Shown here: piece after piece, positions 27,215 to 37,003 of the stretch
How positions within the stretch are numbered: position 1 is the stretch's first letter
How the letters are laid out: each line of letters opens with the position of its first letter
Translations under genes and position numbers: made by a program
Source: CAUZSN01 sp963582345
Lineage (GTDB): Bacteria; Planctomycetota; Planctomycetia; Planctomycetales; Planctomycetaceae
Reading direction: 5' to 3'
Assembly (NCBI GenBank): GCA_963582345.1
Contig: CAUZSN010000005.1
Coordinates: forward strand, 1-61,116
DNA length: 61,116 nucleotides
Notes under the pieces: model-generated
Told to the model about the DNA's origin: nothing
What the model saw: the letters and a program-made list of their open reading frames with translations, nothing else
Databases searched by the model: none

Positions 27215-28552
27215 TCAACTCTCCAGGTACCACGGGTGTCGGTATTCACGCTGCAGTAGCGAATTGGCTTCGGTATCGTTGCCAAAATTGAAATTGATTG
27301 GATCGAAGCGAACTTCGCGATCGAGACGATAGGCAATGTTGCCCAGATGGCACAGCGTGCTGCTGACGTGGCCGATTTCAATGTCGGCGGTTGGTTTCTG
27401 TCGCGACTTGACACAGTCGATGAAGTTCCGGTGTTGCATTCTGGCCTGATCGCTGGTGCCTGCAGTGATCGATTTCGCGACGTCATACAATTTCCAGCCG
27501 CCGCGGTCTACGACTAGAGTTCCCTGATCGCCATAGAATGCGGTCGCTGCGCTGCGGCCTTCGATGCCGTGGGTGCTCCACAGGCGGTGCTCCCAGATAA
27601 TTGTTTTGTGAACACCTTCTACTTCTTGGCCTACGTCCGGCTGACAATAACCATACTGGACGATCAGCGTGTCGGGCGTTTCCTGTGCGTCATGAAATGC
27701 ATATTTTCCGCCCGTTGCTGAGATACTGATTGGCAACGACACACCAAGTCCCCACCGGGCGATGTCCAGCACGTGAACACCCCAGTTACCAAGCTCGCCA
27801 GTTCCGTAGTCCCAGAACCAGCGCCAATTGTGATGAAAGCGGTTGGCATTAAAACGACGCACAGGAGCCGGGCCAAGCCACAGATCGTAGTCGACCCCTT
27901 TGGGCGAGATGCCGTCTTGCTTGAAGCCGATCGGCTTGCGCCGATGGACGGTCCAAGCTTTCGCCAAATGGACGTTGCCCAGAGAGCCGCTCCTTACGAG
28001 CTGAACGGCCGATTGGAATTGGCTGCCGCTGCGCTGCTGCATACCCGACTGCACAATTCGATTGTATTTCCGGGTGGCTTCGACCAAGCGGGCTCCCTCG
28101 TGGATGTTGTGCGAAATTGGGGTTTCGACGTAAACATCCTTACCGGCTTGGCAGGCCATAATGCCCATGATAGCGTGCCAGTGGTCGGGTGTGGCGATGA
28201 CGACAGCCTGGATGGATTTGTCGTCCAAAATGCGTCGGAAGTCTTTCTCGTGACGCGGTGCCCAGCCTTGAATGTCTTCGATAACTTTGGCAGTAGCCGG
28301 GAGCAGGCTGTCATCAATATCACAGATCGCGACTAGGTCCAAGTCGGGGAAGCTGGCCATGCTGGACGCCAGTCGTTTACCCTGACTACGGGTGCCGATT
28401 ATCGCTAAGGTAACACGTTCGCTTGGTGCAGCCTTCGCGACCGTACCGCTTAGACCAACGATTCCGGCAGCCATTCCTGCAGCGTTCTGAGCACTCTTGC
28501 CCAGAAATTGCCGACGGTCAATATCCCGTTTCAAAAAGTCGTCGACGTTCAC
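27215..28552 (-). CDS. Gfo/Idh/MocA-family oxidoreductase with Tat signal
   Basis: NAD(P)-binding oxidoreductase of the sugar/inositol dehydrogenase type, very common in planctomycetes. The Tat motif DRRQFLG is at 12-18, and the export signal runs to about residue 42. The Rossmann domain is at 47-165, with GTRSQG as the glycine-rich loop. The usual EKP loop reads ETP at 143-145, so the family's catalytic lysine is Thr144. The C-terminal domain has GTGELGNWGVHVLDIARWGLG. It sits 47 bp upstream of the PYROXD2-like gene on the same strand. Confidence 0.88.
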   Translation of the reverse strand: MNVDDFLKRDIDRRQFLGKSAQNAAGMAAGIVGLSGTVAKAAPSERVTLAIIGTRSQGKRLASSMASFPDLDLVAICDIDDSLLPATAKVIEDIQGWAPRHEKDFRRILDDKSIQAVVIATPDHWHAIMGIMACQAGKDVYVETPISHNIHEGARLVEATRKYNRIVQSGMQQRSGSQFQSAVQLVRSGSLGNVHLAKAWTVHRRKPIGFKQDGISPKGVDYDLWLGPAPVRRFNANRFHHNWRWFWDYGTGELGNWGVHVLDIARWGLGVSLPISISATGGKYAFHDAQETPDTLIVQYGYCQPDVGQEVEGVHKTIIWEHRLWSTHGIEGRSAATAFYGDQGTLVVDRGGWKLYDVAKSITAGTSDQARMQHRNFIDCVKSRQKPTADIEIGHVSSTLCHLGNIAYRLDREVRFDPINFNFGNDTEANSLLQREYRHPWYLES

Positions 28553-28709
28553 TGTGGTTGCCCAATTATCTCAACAGTTTCACGATCTTTAAACGACGCA
28601 AGTGTAGCATGTCGGTCGGCGCAACGCTAAGAGATAGTGAATTGACCATTGACGGTCAATAATCGTAAACAGACAATTATGAAGTGATCAAATTCTGGTG
28701 TAATGTGAA

Positions 28710-29006
28710 ATGAGATTGCGAACGTATATCATAGGTTCTCTGTGGACTGGTACGATACTATTGATCGGGGCGGCAATTACGGGAATCTTGTGGTGGTTGC
28801 TTGGCGCGTTAGGAGATAACACCGTTGCTGAAGGTGCGCTGGGCGTGGCGTTGGTGGCACTGATTTGTTTGAGCATCAATATCGTCGCCCTGGTTGTTTT
28901 GGTGGCGTTGACTACGATCAAACTGGTCGATCGTACGTCGAACGTAGAGTCATCAGTCGGGGATCGACGGTCGCTGCAGGATTTTGAACACGACGACGAA
29001 ACGTGA
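28710..29006 (+). CDS. Small two-helix membrane protein, unknown
   Basis: A 98-residue protein with two transmembrane helices (about 5-32 and 41-70) and a charged cytoplasmic tail rich in Asp and Glu. It is preceded by no strong Shine-Dalgarno. Its composition and helix spacing look real, but no family is recognised. Confidence 0.55.
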   Translation: MRLRTYIIGSLWTGTILLIGAAITGILWWLLGALGDNTVAEGALGVALVALICLSINIVALVVLVALTTIKLVDRTSNVESSVGDRRSLQDFEHDDET

Positions 29007-29555
29007 CGGATTCTGATTCAGTTTGACTGCAAACACTGCCGAGGGCGAAGTAATTCAGGCTCTGCTTAACGATTTGGTCGCGTCAGGCAGAGTCTGGCTG
29101 CCGTGACTATATTTCGAATTCTCGACTGCGACGAGTGTGGGTACAAGAAGAGCGACGCCGTTGTTTGCTGCGGCAGTGCGGTTATGCTGGCGTACATCTC
29201 TTTGGAAACTCGAAAAAGAGGCAGCAACATGCTGTTCGGTCCTGAGGCCAAATGGTTTTAAAAATTCAGAAGCGGCTAAGGTGCCGCCGGTGTACCAGTT
29301 AACACTGAAAAATGCGTGGGCGCTGTCAACTCCAATTCACAATTCGTCTCGTCGCTGAGCTAGTGTGCACAGGAAAAGGAGATATTCTCAACGTTCACTT
29401 TCATGGCAGCGGCTGGGTAATCAAGACTCTAGATGTCTATGAAGGGTTGATTCATGGATCTGTTCGTCGCACAGACATCTTCGATCGCGCGAAAGAGAGC
29501 ATCGATTTGATTGGTCGTGTGCTGCGAGGCAATTTACAATTTCGATTTGGGCTTC
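29007..29555. other. Gap with two tiny overlapping open frames
   Basis: Two short frames follow the membrane-protein gene. The first runs from TTG 29023 to TGA 29104-29106 (27 codons, ending LLNDLVASGRVWLP). The second runs from GTG 29103 to TAA 29259-29261 (52 codons, with Cys in DCDECGYKK and VVCCGSA). The stop of the first overlaps the start of the second (GTGA). They may be two small genes, or one small gene with a frameshift. Coding status is uncertain. Nothing else is seen up to 29555. Confidence 0.25.
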
Positions 29556-30416
29556 ATGGACAAGAACGAGCACATCGACGAATTTGAATCGATGTTCAAG
29601 CGGGCCGAACGCGAACCGTTTGTGTTCACGGACGTTCCCATCAATTCAATTGCGCTTGTTACCGACGGGACACAGGAGGAAGCGCACGCCGAGCTCGCTT
29701 CGTTGCTAAAGTTTTTGCCGAGGTTCCAGTCGGTTAGCACATGGCACGTGATTAATGGCGAAGATTATTCCAATGTTGGCCAACTGTTGGAAGCCATTAA
29801 CCGGCATCCGTTGGATTTGATTGTTACCTATCGGCACTTGCAGGAGAAATCGCTTGTGCCACAGCACAGTTTGGGCGTGTATTTGGACGTGTTGACGCAG
29901 GCGATACCGATCCCCGTCATGGTCCTGCCTGGGACGGCAGCCGAACCAGTATCAATCGATTGTCGCGTTTGCAACCGCGTCATGGTTATCGCCGACCATA
30001 TTTCAGGAGACAACGCGCTCATCAACTACGGCGCCCGCATGTGTTCCAACGGTGGATTGCTCTGGCTGTGTCACATCGAAGACGATGCGGTTTTTGAACG
30101 GTATATGAAAGCGATCGAGAGAATCCCGGAAATCGAAAGCGATCAGGCGCGGAGGTTGATCGAAGGCCAGCTTCTAAACGAAGCCACGAATTTCATTGAA
30201 ACGTGTTTGGCTGTTCTGCGCGAATTGGAGCCCAGCATTCACTATCATTCGTTCGTGGCACGCGGACACCATCCGTACGAATATCGGGCTTTGATTGACC
30301 GTCATGACGTTGATTTACTGGTGACCAACACGAAGGATAAAGACCAGTTGGCGATGCACGGAATGGCTTATACATTGAGCGTCGAATTTTCTGGTGTCGC
30401 GATTCTGCTGTTGTGA
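29556..30416 (+). CDS. Two-domain universal stress protein-like
   Basis: A 286-residue cytoplasmic protein with two UspA-like halves: residues about 25-125 and 135-286. The first has SIALVTDGTQEEAHAEL, and the second has VMVIADHISGDNALINYGARM and ends VEFSGVAILLL like UspA C-termini. The canonical ATP-binding G-x2-G-x9-G-S/T pattern is not clearly present. ATG 29556 is chosen over the GTG at 29511. It ends 30 bp before an NhaD-type antiporter, so it probably regulates or responds with it. Confidence 0.75.
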   Translation: MDKNEHIDEFESMFKRAEREPFVFTDVPINSIALVTDGTQEEAHAELASLLKFLPRFQSVSTWHVINGEDYSNVGQLLEAINRHPLDLIVTYRHLQEKSLVPQHSLGVYLDVLTQAIPIPVMVLPGTAAEPVSIDCRVCNRVMVIADHISGDNALINYGARMCSNGGLLWLCHIEDDAVFERYMKAIERIPEIESDQARRLIEGQLLNEATNFIETCLAVLRELEPSIHYHSFVARGHHPYEYRALIDRHDVDLLVTNTKDKDQLAMHGMAYTLSVEFSGVAILLL

Positions 30417-30446
30417 TAAAGCGCCGAAGACAGAAGGACACCGCGC

Positions 30447-31862
30447 ATGATTGCTGTCGGGATGTTGCTCGCAGACGCGGATCGCCACGTACCTGATTGG
30501 GTTACCGGCATGTTCGCAGTGCTATTGGTTCTGATGATTATTGCGTTGGCGTTCGAGGAAAAGCTGCACGCCAAAAAGTCACTCATCGTCGGACTCTTCG
30601 CTGGCGTATGCCTAGTGATCGCGACATTGTTGCAACACAATCTGCTTTGGTTTGACTCCGAGGGCCACTATAAAGTTCAACTGCCCAATGGCCACAATTT
30701 GGATCTGCCCGTTTACATTCCGGCAATCGAATGGGGCGTGATTACGATCATCCTAGGTGCCAGTCTATTTGTCGAAGTGACCAGCCGGTCAGGTGTATTC
30801 ACCTGGCTGGCAATCAAGCTGACGAAGAAGACGGGCGGGGATCCTTGGAAACTGCTGATGGCGTATGGCATTCTGACCGTCGTATTCTCCGCCGTCCTGA
30901 ACAACGTCACGGCGATGATCATTATCGGCAGCTTGACAACCGTTTCGCTGACGAAACTGAAGCGGACTGACCTGTTGCTGGGATTTTTATTGGTGGAATG
31001 TTTACTAACAAACGTCGGCGGTCTGTTGACGCTGATTAGCAGTGTGCCCAATATCATCGTGGGCAAGATTGCTGGGATAACGTTCGTCAAGTTCTTCCAG
31101 GTGTCTGCACCGTACGTCGTCGTAGCCACGGCCGCAACATTATTGATGGGGAAATGGGGCTTCAAAATTTCAGGGTTCCAGAGTGACAACGAGCGACAGT
31201 TAGCTAAGCAACTCGTCGACGGCTTTGACGAAAATGAGAGCATTTCGAGCCAGCGTTTCTTTTGGTTTTCTGTCGTAGCGCTGGTACTGTTCATTGCATG
31301 TCTGGCCGGGCAGTCTCAGATTCCTGCATTGAATAAACTGGGAATGGGCTTTGTGGCTTTGCTGTTCGCGGGCATTGTGTTGTTGGCATACAAACACGAG
31401 GCTGACAAGTTCTATTCCGCTGTGGATTGGGATCTGTTGGCATTTTTTTCCGGGTTGTTTGTCGTGATCAACACGATGGAGCATACCGGTGTGCTGAACG
31501 TTATTGGCAAAGGAATCAGAGTGTTAACCGATCTGGGTTCCGGCTGGGGTTCCGCATCACTGCTGATCGCGTCGGCTGTCGCCAGTTCGGTCACCGACAA
31601 TATTCCACTGTCCGCCATGTTGGCCAAAATCCTTGACGCGGAGGGAAGGCCTAGCGACTCGCCATTTTGGTGGTGCGTGATTTTTGGAGCGAACCTAGGC
31701 GGTAACATTACCCCGATCGGTTCGGCGTCGACCGTGGTGGCCATGACGATCATTCATCGCCAGAAAGCTTCGTTTAGCTTCATAGACTTTGTCAAATTGG
31801 CGGTGCCGTTCGCTGCAATGGAAATCGTCCTGGCGATCGGCTACGTACTACTGGTACTGTAG
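30447..31862 (+). CDS. nhaD: NhaD/ArsB-type Na+/H+ antiporter or SLC13-like permease
   Basis: A membrane transporter of the ion transporter superfamily, 471 residues, with about 12 predicted helices in two repeats. Conserved loops include VLNNVTAMIIIGSL in the first half and SVTDNIPLSAML in the second, the paired N-x-T/P motifs of NhaD and ArsB. FGANLGGNITPIGSASTVVA also fits. The gene follows the stress-protein gene directly. The transported ion is inferred as Na+ for H+ exchange; an anion would also be possible. Confidence 0.8.
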   Translation: MIAVGMLLADADRHVPDWVTGMFAVLLVLMIIALAFEEKLHAKKSLIVGLFAGVCLVIATLLQHNLLWFDSEGHYKVQLPNGHNLDLPVYIPAIEWGVITIILGASLFVEVTSRSGVFTWLAIKLTKKTGGDPWKLLMAYGILTVVFSAVLNNVTAMIIIGSLTTVSLTKLKRTDLLLGFLLVECLLTNVGGLLTLISSVPNIIVGKIAGITFVKFFQVSAPYVVVATAATLLMGKWGFKISGFQSDNERQLAKQLVDGFDENESISSQRFFWFSVVALVLFIACLAGQSQIPALNKLGMGFVALLFAGIVLLAYKHEADKFYSAVDWDLLAFFSGLFVVINTMEHTGVLNVIGKGIRVLTDLGSGWGSASLLIASAVASSVTDNIPLSAMLAKILDAEGRPSDSPFWWCVIFGANLGGNITPIGSASTVVAMTIIHRQKASFSFIDFVKLAVPFAAMEIVLAIGYVLLVL

Positions 31863-32020
31863 CGAATGCGATCCGTGTGTTTTGCGTTAGCAATCAACGA
31901 CGTACTTCTTTAGCTAGTCGGGGTCAAAACGAGGAATCCCGTTTGGAAGTTAGGGTTTTGGAAATTGAATCTATTTCAGACTTCGACATTCGGACACCGA
32001 ATTTCACGGTGAAGTCTTGC

Positions 32021-32283
32021 CTACTGCTCAGAGTCTGTTATTTGGTCGTTCCATTCAAATCGCTTGGCGGCCTTTTCTAGTTCACCTAGTTCTAATTTCG
32101 CCAAGATATCGCGCACAACGCGATTGGTCGGCATCTCTCGCACCATGGCTTCTAACGTTGTGTGGGAAACCAATCGATTGCCCTTGCCCTTCCCTCCTTC
32201 CAAAATCCACCATTCTGATCGAAGACGGCCCAGTAGATAGTACGTTCGCGAATTTTTGCTCCGTCCCGAGTTTTTTTCGCCAT
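32021..32283 (-). pseudogene. Small conserved-looking gene with one frameshift
   Basis: On the minus strand an ATG at 32283 with a good AAAGGCGAG leads into MAKKTRDGAKIRERT, which then runs to a stop in a frame that loses coding character. From about 32242 the -1 frame carries TYYLLGRLRSEWWILEGGK, LVSHTTLEAMVREMPTN and ILAKLELGELEKAAKRFEW, ending at 32021. One missing base near 32242 would restore a single ~86-residue protein. The function is unknown. It could be a pseudogene or an assembly error. Confidence 0.55.
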
Positions 32284-32484
32284 CTCGCCTTTAGCTCGAT
32301 TGCCGTTCACTCGGACCAAGTCTTCACGTTCAAAGATCAGCGCAATGACATTTCAATCGCTTTTTCTGAACAGGCCCATAGCAAGTCCCCCTATTGGCTT
32401 TCGGTTCAACAATTGTTGTAGCAATTGAGGGGCGGGTCTTCTCCTGAACAACTTGTCCGACAATAATAATTGGCCCGCAATGGC

Positions 32485-34203
32485 CTATTCCAAGTTTTCT
32501 TCCGAAAACTTGGCGATCCGATTACCCAGAAGGCGCAGAATGTCTTCGCCGAATCGAATTCCACCTTCGATGTGACTGTCGATGCGTTTTAGTGTCAACG
32601 TGATCGTGTCATCGCCCGGTTTGAAAGCTACAATTTCCAATTTTCGCAAGTCGGCTGTTTCCCGTCGGGCATCCTTTTTCTTCCCAGTTAGTTTCTTGTC
32701 GCCGTTTGTCTTTTCCTGCCGTTTACGGCGCTGGTCGAGCAGTTCCACCAACGGTCCAGGCTTCATGTAGAGTTCCACTAACACTGGATCAGGTATGCCA
32801 TCGTTTGGCATACCGAACTTTTTGATAGCCGATTTCAATTCGTCCAAAGCAGATTCTCCGACGGCACACCACACGGCGTCCTCACCAGTTCCGAAGTAAA
32901 CAACTGGCTCGCCGCTGAACACATCCTGGAAGGTGGCCTGAAATTTTGAAGGAATGCTGACGGAATGAATGCTCACCTCACTTTCCTTATCAACGCTTAG
33001 CTTGACTTTTATTCCGGGCCGTGCCTTTGGCACCAACTGAACGATGTTGAACAAGCCGTTTCCATTTGGAGCTTTTATTCCGCCGATCAGCGTCCGCTTG
33101 CCATCCTTTTGTCGCACTTCAAAAAAGCAGTCAAGCTCACCAGATTTTGCGCCGGCAGCTAGCATGTCGAAGAATTGGTCAACAATTTTCTTTTCGCCAT
33201 CTTTTTCGTCCTCTTTCTGATTGGCATCCTCTTCGATCAGCTCCTGGGCATAGATTTGCAGTGCACTGAACAGCTTTACTAGATGATCTTTCCGCATCTT
33301 GTCGAACGGATGGTTGATCCGGCCAGCCAGAATAGCATTATCGCTGCGTTTAATGTTGGCGAAGTAACTGGGTTTTATGCCTAATACTTGAATCGCGTTG
33401 TCCAGGTCGGTGTCGTCGAGAGCCGCCAAATGCAGTTCCAGTCGTGACTCCTTCTCTTTCGGGTCAGTTGTCAGTCCGACCGTCAACTGCGAAGCCTCAG
33501 CGTAGAAGCGATCTGCTTCGTCCATCAGCAATTCGAGGAAAAGCTTACGAGTTGCGAAGCGACTTTTCCGTTCACCTGTTTTTGCTTTGAGACCGGTGAA
33601 AATCTCCTTATGAATTTCTTGAACTGCCGTATGCCGAGCTTTCTGGCCGGCCTCCGTGTTTTGCACGTCGAGTGCAAAGTCGTACTTCTTCTCCAAAAGT
33701 GGAGCCAGTGCCGTGGTTGGGTTTTCCAACTTCGCAGGGACGTCCGTTTTGTGTTCAGCAATCGTTGCGTAACCGTTGGCGACCCGCATGAAACCCTTGA
33801 AATCGCCGCTTAATCGATAAAGAGCTCCGCCAACCTTTTTGGCATTAATCCCGAACCCCTTCAAGTTCCTGATAAAATTCCCAAGATTGGCAATCGGGAA
33901 ACTGGGTCGGTAGCGTACATCTTGTCCGTCCAACAGGATGTCAATGCGAATTGGTTTCTTGCGATCAATTCCATCGAGAAATGACTCAAGAGTTCCTTTG
34001 ACATTATCCCACTGTTCTTTACCCAAATTGCCGGCAAGTAATGTGATGTACTCTAAACGGGTCAGAAAATCATCGGCACTGGCCTGCACGATTGTCACGT
34101 TGGGCGACGTCTTTTTTTCTTCTTGTGCGTCTGCGGTTCCATTAAGTCCGATAAACAGAGAAGCAATTGGTAGCACCAAGTAACATTGGGTGAATAGGAC
34201 CAC
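32485..34203 (-). CDS. Large secreted protein, unknown
   Basis: A 572-residue exported protein. The N-terminal signal (LVLPIASLFIGLNGTADAQ) has a likely cleavage after ADA. The rest is rich in Lys, Glu and Asp with a Lys-rich stretch (QRRKRQEKTNGDKKLTGKKK) near residue 510. It has no known domain to my eye. The GTG start follows AAGGA with good spacing. The organisation resembles other long planctomycete secreted proteins, but I cannot assign a role. Confidence 0.6.
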   Translation of the reverse strand: MVLFTQCYLVLPIASLFIGLNGTADAQEEKKTSPNVTIVQASADDFLTRLEYITLLAGNLGKEQWDNVKGTLESFLDGIDRKKPIRIDILLDGQDVRYRPSFPIANLGNFIRNLKGFGINAKKVGGALYRLSGDFKGFMRVANGYATIAEHKTDVPAKLENPTTALAPLLEKKYDFALDVQNTEAGQKARHTAVQEIHKEIFTGLKAKTGERKSRFATRKLFLELLMDEADRFYAEASQLTVGLTTDPKEKESRLELHLAALDDTDLDNAIQVLGIKPSYFANIKRSDNAILAGRINHPFDKMRKDHLVKLFSALQIYAQELIEEDANQKEDEKDGEKKIVDQFFDMLAAGAKSGELDCFFEVRQKDGKRTLIGGIKAPNGNGLFNIVQLVPKARPGIKVKLSVDKESEVSIHSVSIPSKFQATFQDVFSGEPVVYFGTGEDAVWCAVGESALDELKSAIKKFGMPNDGIPDPVLVELYMKPGPLVELLDQRRKRQEKTNGDKKLTGKKKDARRETADLRKLEIVAFKPGDDTITLTLKRIDSHIEGGIRFGEDILRLLGNRIAKFSEENLE

Positions 34204-34845
34204 GTCATTATCCTTGTGCGGCTGGAAGAAGTTTACATGTCACGTTGCGACACTCACTTAGTGCACGTTTTCTTGCCGACGTTGAGAAGTTGTTGCGATG
34301 GACCGCTCGAAACCACAGTATTCTATATTGGTTCCGACGATTACGAAAGATTGAGATAAGATGGCCCGTGTCGAAAACTTCGTTGATGCAAGATTGTACA
34401 GGAATGGACATGGACCGATCCAGAATACAAATCAAATGTGATCAGACCGGCGGATACGTGTACTTGTGCCAAGTCGGTCTGTTAAAAGTCGGTTACAAAG
34501 GCCCTCCGCCTTTAGACGGCACCTAACTGTATTCGGTGACAGCTATGTAAGGATAAAACCGGCCGTGGAAGCGCAGAAATCGTTTTTTCATCCAGTTGCT
34601 CAATTTTGCTAGTCGGTCGGAGCCTCGCCAGATGAATTTCCATCGATTCGCTATCCATTCTGATTCACAGAAGATCGCATAGAGTCTCTAATTTTCGTGA
34701 TCAGTCATCCACGTTGCAGCATGCAGACAGGGCGGTAGGCTGACTAGGCTTTCAATTTCAAAATGGAACGTCGGGCAGGGGCCTCGTTGACCCGTCCGTC
34801 GAGGAATCCTAGAATCTGGCAGTTGTCTTGACGGAGTGAGTTCGA
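34204..34845. other. Divergent intergenic gap, nothing recognised
   Basis: 640 bp between the divergent secreted protein and the ArsM-like gene. I found no gene or RNA with confidence. GGAG at about 34835 serves the methyltransferase start. Confidence 0.45.
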
Positions 34846-36015
34846 ATGCCAGTCAGTCGCAATACGTCGGCAATCACTCAGCCGCTGAATGTCGACGAAG
34901 CAGTGCGCAATCGCTACAACCGAGCAGCCAGTCAGACGGAATCGCGTCTTTGCTGTCCAGTCGATTACGACGAAGGTTATCTGGCGATTATTCCCGACGA
35001 AATCATCGAACGCGATTACGGTTGTGGCGATCCGTCCCGATTCGTCAAACCGGGAGAAACGGTCCTCGATTTAGGTTCGGGTGGTGGAAAAATCTGCTAT
35101 ATCGCCGCACAGGCCGTCGGCCAAGACGGCAAAGTGTTCGGCATCGACTGCAATGACGAAATGCTCGCACTAGCGAGAAAGTATCAGCATCAGATTGGTG
35201 ACCAACTTGGATATCACAACGTCGAGTTCTACAAAGGCAAGATTCAGGATCTGAGTTTGAATCTGGAATTGCTGGATGGTCATCTGGCCGATCACCCGGT
35301 GGCCAATATCGGCGACTGGTTGCTAGTCGAAGAATATGCGCAGCAGTTGCGGAAATTGTCACCAATGATCGCAGATGATTCGATTAATATTGTGTTATCC
35401 AATTGCGTCTTGAATCTGGTATACCCGGCCGATCGCGGGCAATTGTTCCACGAAATGTACCGCGTGCTGAAAAGCGGCGGACGGGCGGTCATCAGCGATA
35501 TCGTTTCGGATGCGGACATTCCGGCGACACTGCAAAACGATCCGGAATTGTGGAGTGGCTGTATCAGCGGTGCGTTTCGTGAAGACCGCTTCCTGGAAGC
35601 GTTCCGACAGGTCGGATTCTACGGAATGCAAATTGTCGAACGTCAAACAGAACCTTGGATTGTGGTGGATGGCCTGGAATTCCGCAGCATGACGGTGCAG
35701 GCCTTCAAAGGAAATGATGGGCCGAGTTTGGACCGACAACAGACGGTAATTTATCAAGGTCCGTGGCGAGCGGTGATTGACGACAATGGTCAAGAACTTG
35801 TGCGAGGGCAGTGCATGGCTGTGAGTGACAAAGAGTATTCGCTGTTCACACGCCCGCCGTACGCGGATCAGGTTATTCCAGTGCCACCGAGCGAGTTGAT
35901 TCTCTTGGATCAGGTCTCGTCGATTTGCTCGCCTGCCGAAACAAAAGGCAATACACAGAAATCGACGGTCCTGCCGGACGACGACTGTTGTTCGACGTCC
36001 AACGGCTGTTGTTGA
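34846..36015 (+). CDS. SAM-dependent methyltransferase, arsenite methyltransferase (ArsM)-like
   Basis: A SAM-dependent methyltransferase close in layout to ArsM, which turns As(III) into methylated arsenic. The SAM motif is VLDLGSGGGK (73-82). The Cys residues in the places used to bind As(III) are present: C36-C37, C187 (SNCVLNL) and C239 (SGCISGA), plus C60 in YGCGDP. The C-terminus ends with two Cys pairs (381-382 and 388-389), often seen in ArsM. There is no arsR, arsB or arsC nearby, so arsenic as the real substrate is inference. Confidence 0.75.
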   Translation: MPVSRNTSAITQPLNVDEAVRNRYNRAASQTESRLCCPVDYDEGYLAIIPDEIIERDYGCGDPSRFVKPGETVLDLGSGGGKICYIAAQAVGQDGKVFGIDCNDEMLALARKYQHQIGDQLGYHNVEFYKGKIQDLSLNLELLDGHLADHPVANIGDWLLVEEYAQQLRKLSPMIADDSINIVLSNCVLNLVYPADRGQLFHEMYRVLKSGGRAVISDIVSDADIPATLQNDPELWSGCISGAFREDRFLEAFRQVGFYGMQIVERQTEPWIVVDGLEFRSMTVQAFKGNDGPSLDRQQTVIYQGPWRAVIDDNGQELVRGQCMAVSDKEYSLFTRPPYADQVIPVPPSELILLDQVSSICSPAETKGNTQKSTVLPDDDCCSTSNGCC

Positions 36016-36041
36016 TTTTGAAACAACATTGCGGACTGCGG

Positions 36042-36743
36042 CTACCAGTACCCTTTTCGTCGACTTTGAAGCTGCTGAAGTCCTTGGTAGCACAAATAGC
36101 CGAACATGATCGCTAGGAACCCGGGTTGTAGTCCCAGCACTGATTGTTCGTTCGACATGCAGTACAGAGACCACAAAGTCAAGCCACCAGAAGCAGCGAC
36201 AGAGAGTTTCAAGGACAGATCCATGCCGCCCCGCGGCAGCAGCCAACAGAAAAACTCGCGACTAATTTGCCCGCCGTCTAACGGCAAAACGGGCACCAAG
36301 TTCATGAAGTTCCAAACTTGGTTGATGAACAGTGAGAAACCAATGGCATCGATCAAAACGTCGCTTTGGATGACGCCATTTTTGACAGCTTCGATACCAA
36401 CGATTTTTGTCAAAATATAGAGCGACAAACCGGCTGTAGGGCCAGCAGCTGACACGGCAATGTTTTTCCATGTTGAATGACGGCCTGTCGTCGCATAGCC
36501 GCCGAAAAAATAGAGCACGATTTCCGGTTGCCAGCCAAACGCCCGCGTCACGATCGCGTGACCTAATTCGTGGACTAAAATGGCCACAAAGATGCACAGG
36601 ACACGAGTGACCACGAGATCCATCCGTTCGGGTTCCCATGCGAGAAATGCAGAAGTGAGCCAGAATATCGGGTGCACTCGCACGGGTATTCCCACAACGA
36701 AAAACCGTAGGTCATAAGGTGTCGGGGGAATCTGTCCAAGCAT
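36042..36743 (-). CDS. Site-2 protease family (M50) membrane metalloprotease
   Basis: An intramembrane zinc metalloprotease. The zinc motif HELGH lies in LVHELGHAIVTRAFGW, and the third ligand is Asp in PVLPLDGGQ, both within helices, as in the SpoIVFB group. From ATG 36743 the product has 233 residues, with AAGG just upstream. The frame is open 77 codons further, but that part is unlike the family. It may process a membrane-bound regulator; no anti-sigma factor is next to it. It converges on the methyltransferase gene. Confidence 0.85.
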   Translation of the reverse strand: MLGQIPPTPYDLRFFVVGIPVRVHPIFWLTSAFLAWEPERMDLVVTRVLCIFVAILVHELGHAIVTRAFGWQPEIVLYFFGGYATTGRHSTWKNIAVSAAGPTAGLSLYILTKIVGIEAVKNGVIQSDVLIDAIGFSLFINQVWNFMNLVPVLPLDGGQISREFFCWLLPRGGMDLSLKLSVAASGGLTLWSLYCMSNEQSVLGLQPGFLAIMFGYLCYQGLQQLQSRRKGYW

Positions 36744-37003
36744 TTCGCAACCTTGGCCACTGAACTCACATTCTTGGCACTTCGTGATTTCCGGACTGTA
36801 GCCCAGAAGAACAGGTTTGGCAATTCGGAGTTCTTCGGAGCAGCCGGTGACCAAAGCGCTTGGTCGACGACGGTAAACATTGTAATGTAATGTCATCAAT
36901 ATGTAGCGGTTGAACCAAGACAATTCCACTGACGTTGATTTTCCGAAACTTTTGAATGAATTGTGTATCGCCAAGACGCATCGTGTACGCTAGGGCTTGG
37001 AAG

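Noticed and set aside
27773..28336. Long plus-strand frame opposite the Gfo/Idh/MocA gene
   Set aside because: Antisense shadow of a gene with clear Rossmann and Tat motifs.
35395..36246. Long open frame on the minus strand opposite the ArsM-like gene
   Set aside because: Its translation has no family features, and the plus-strand methyltransferase has a full set of motifs.
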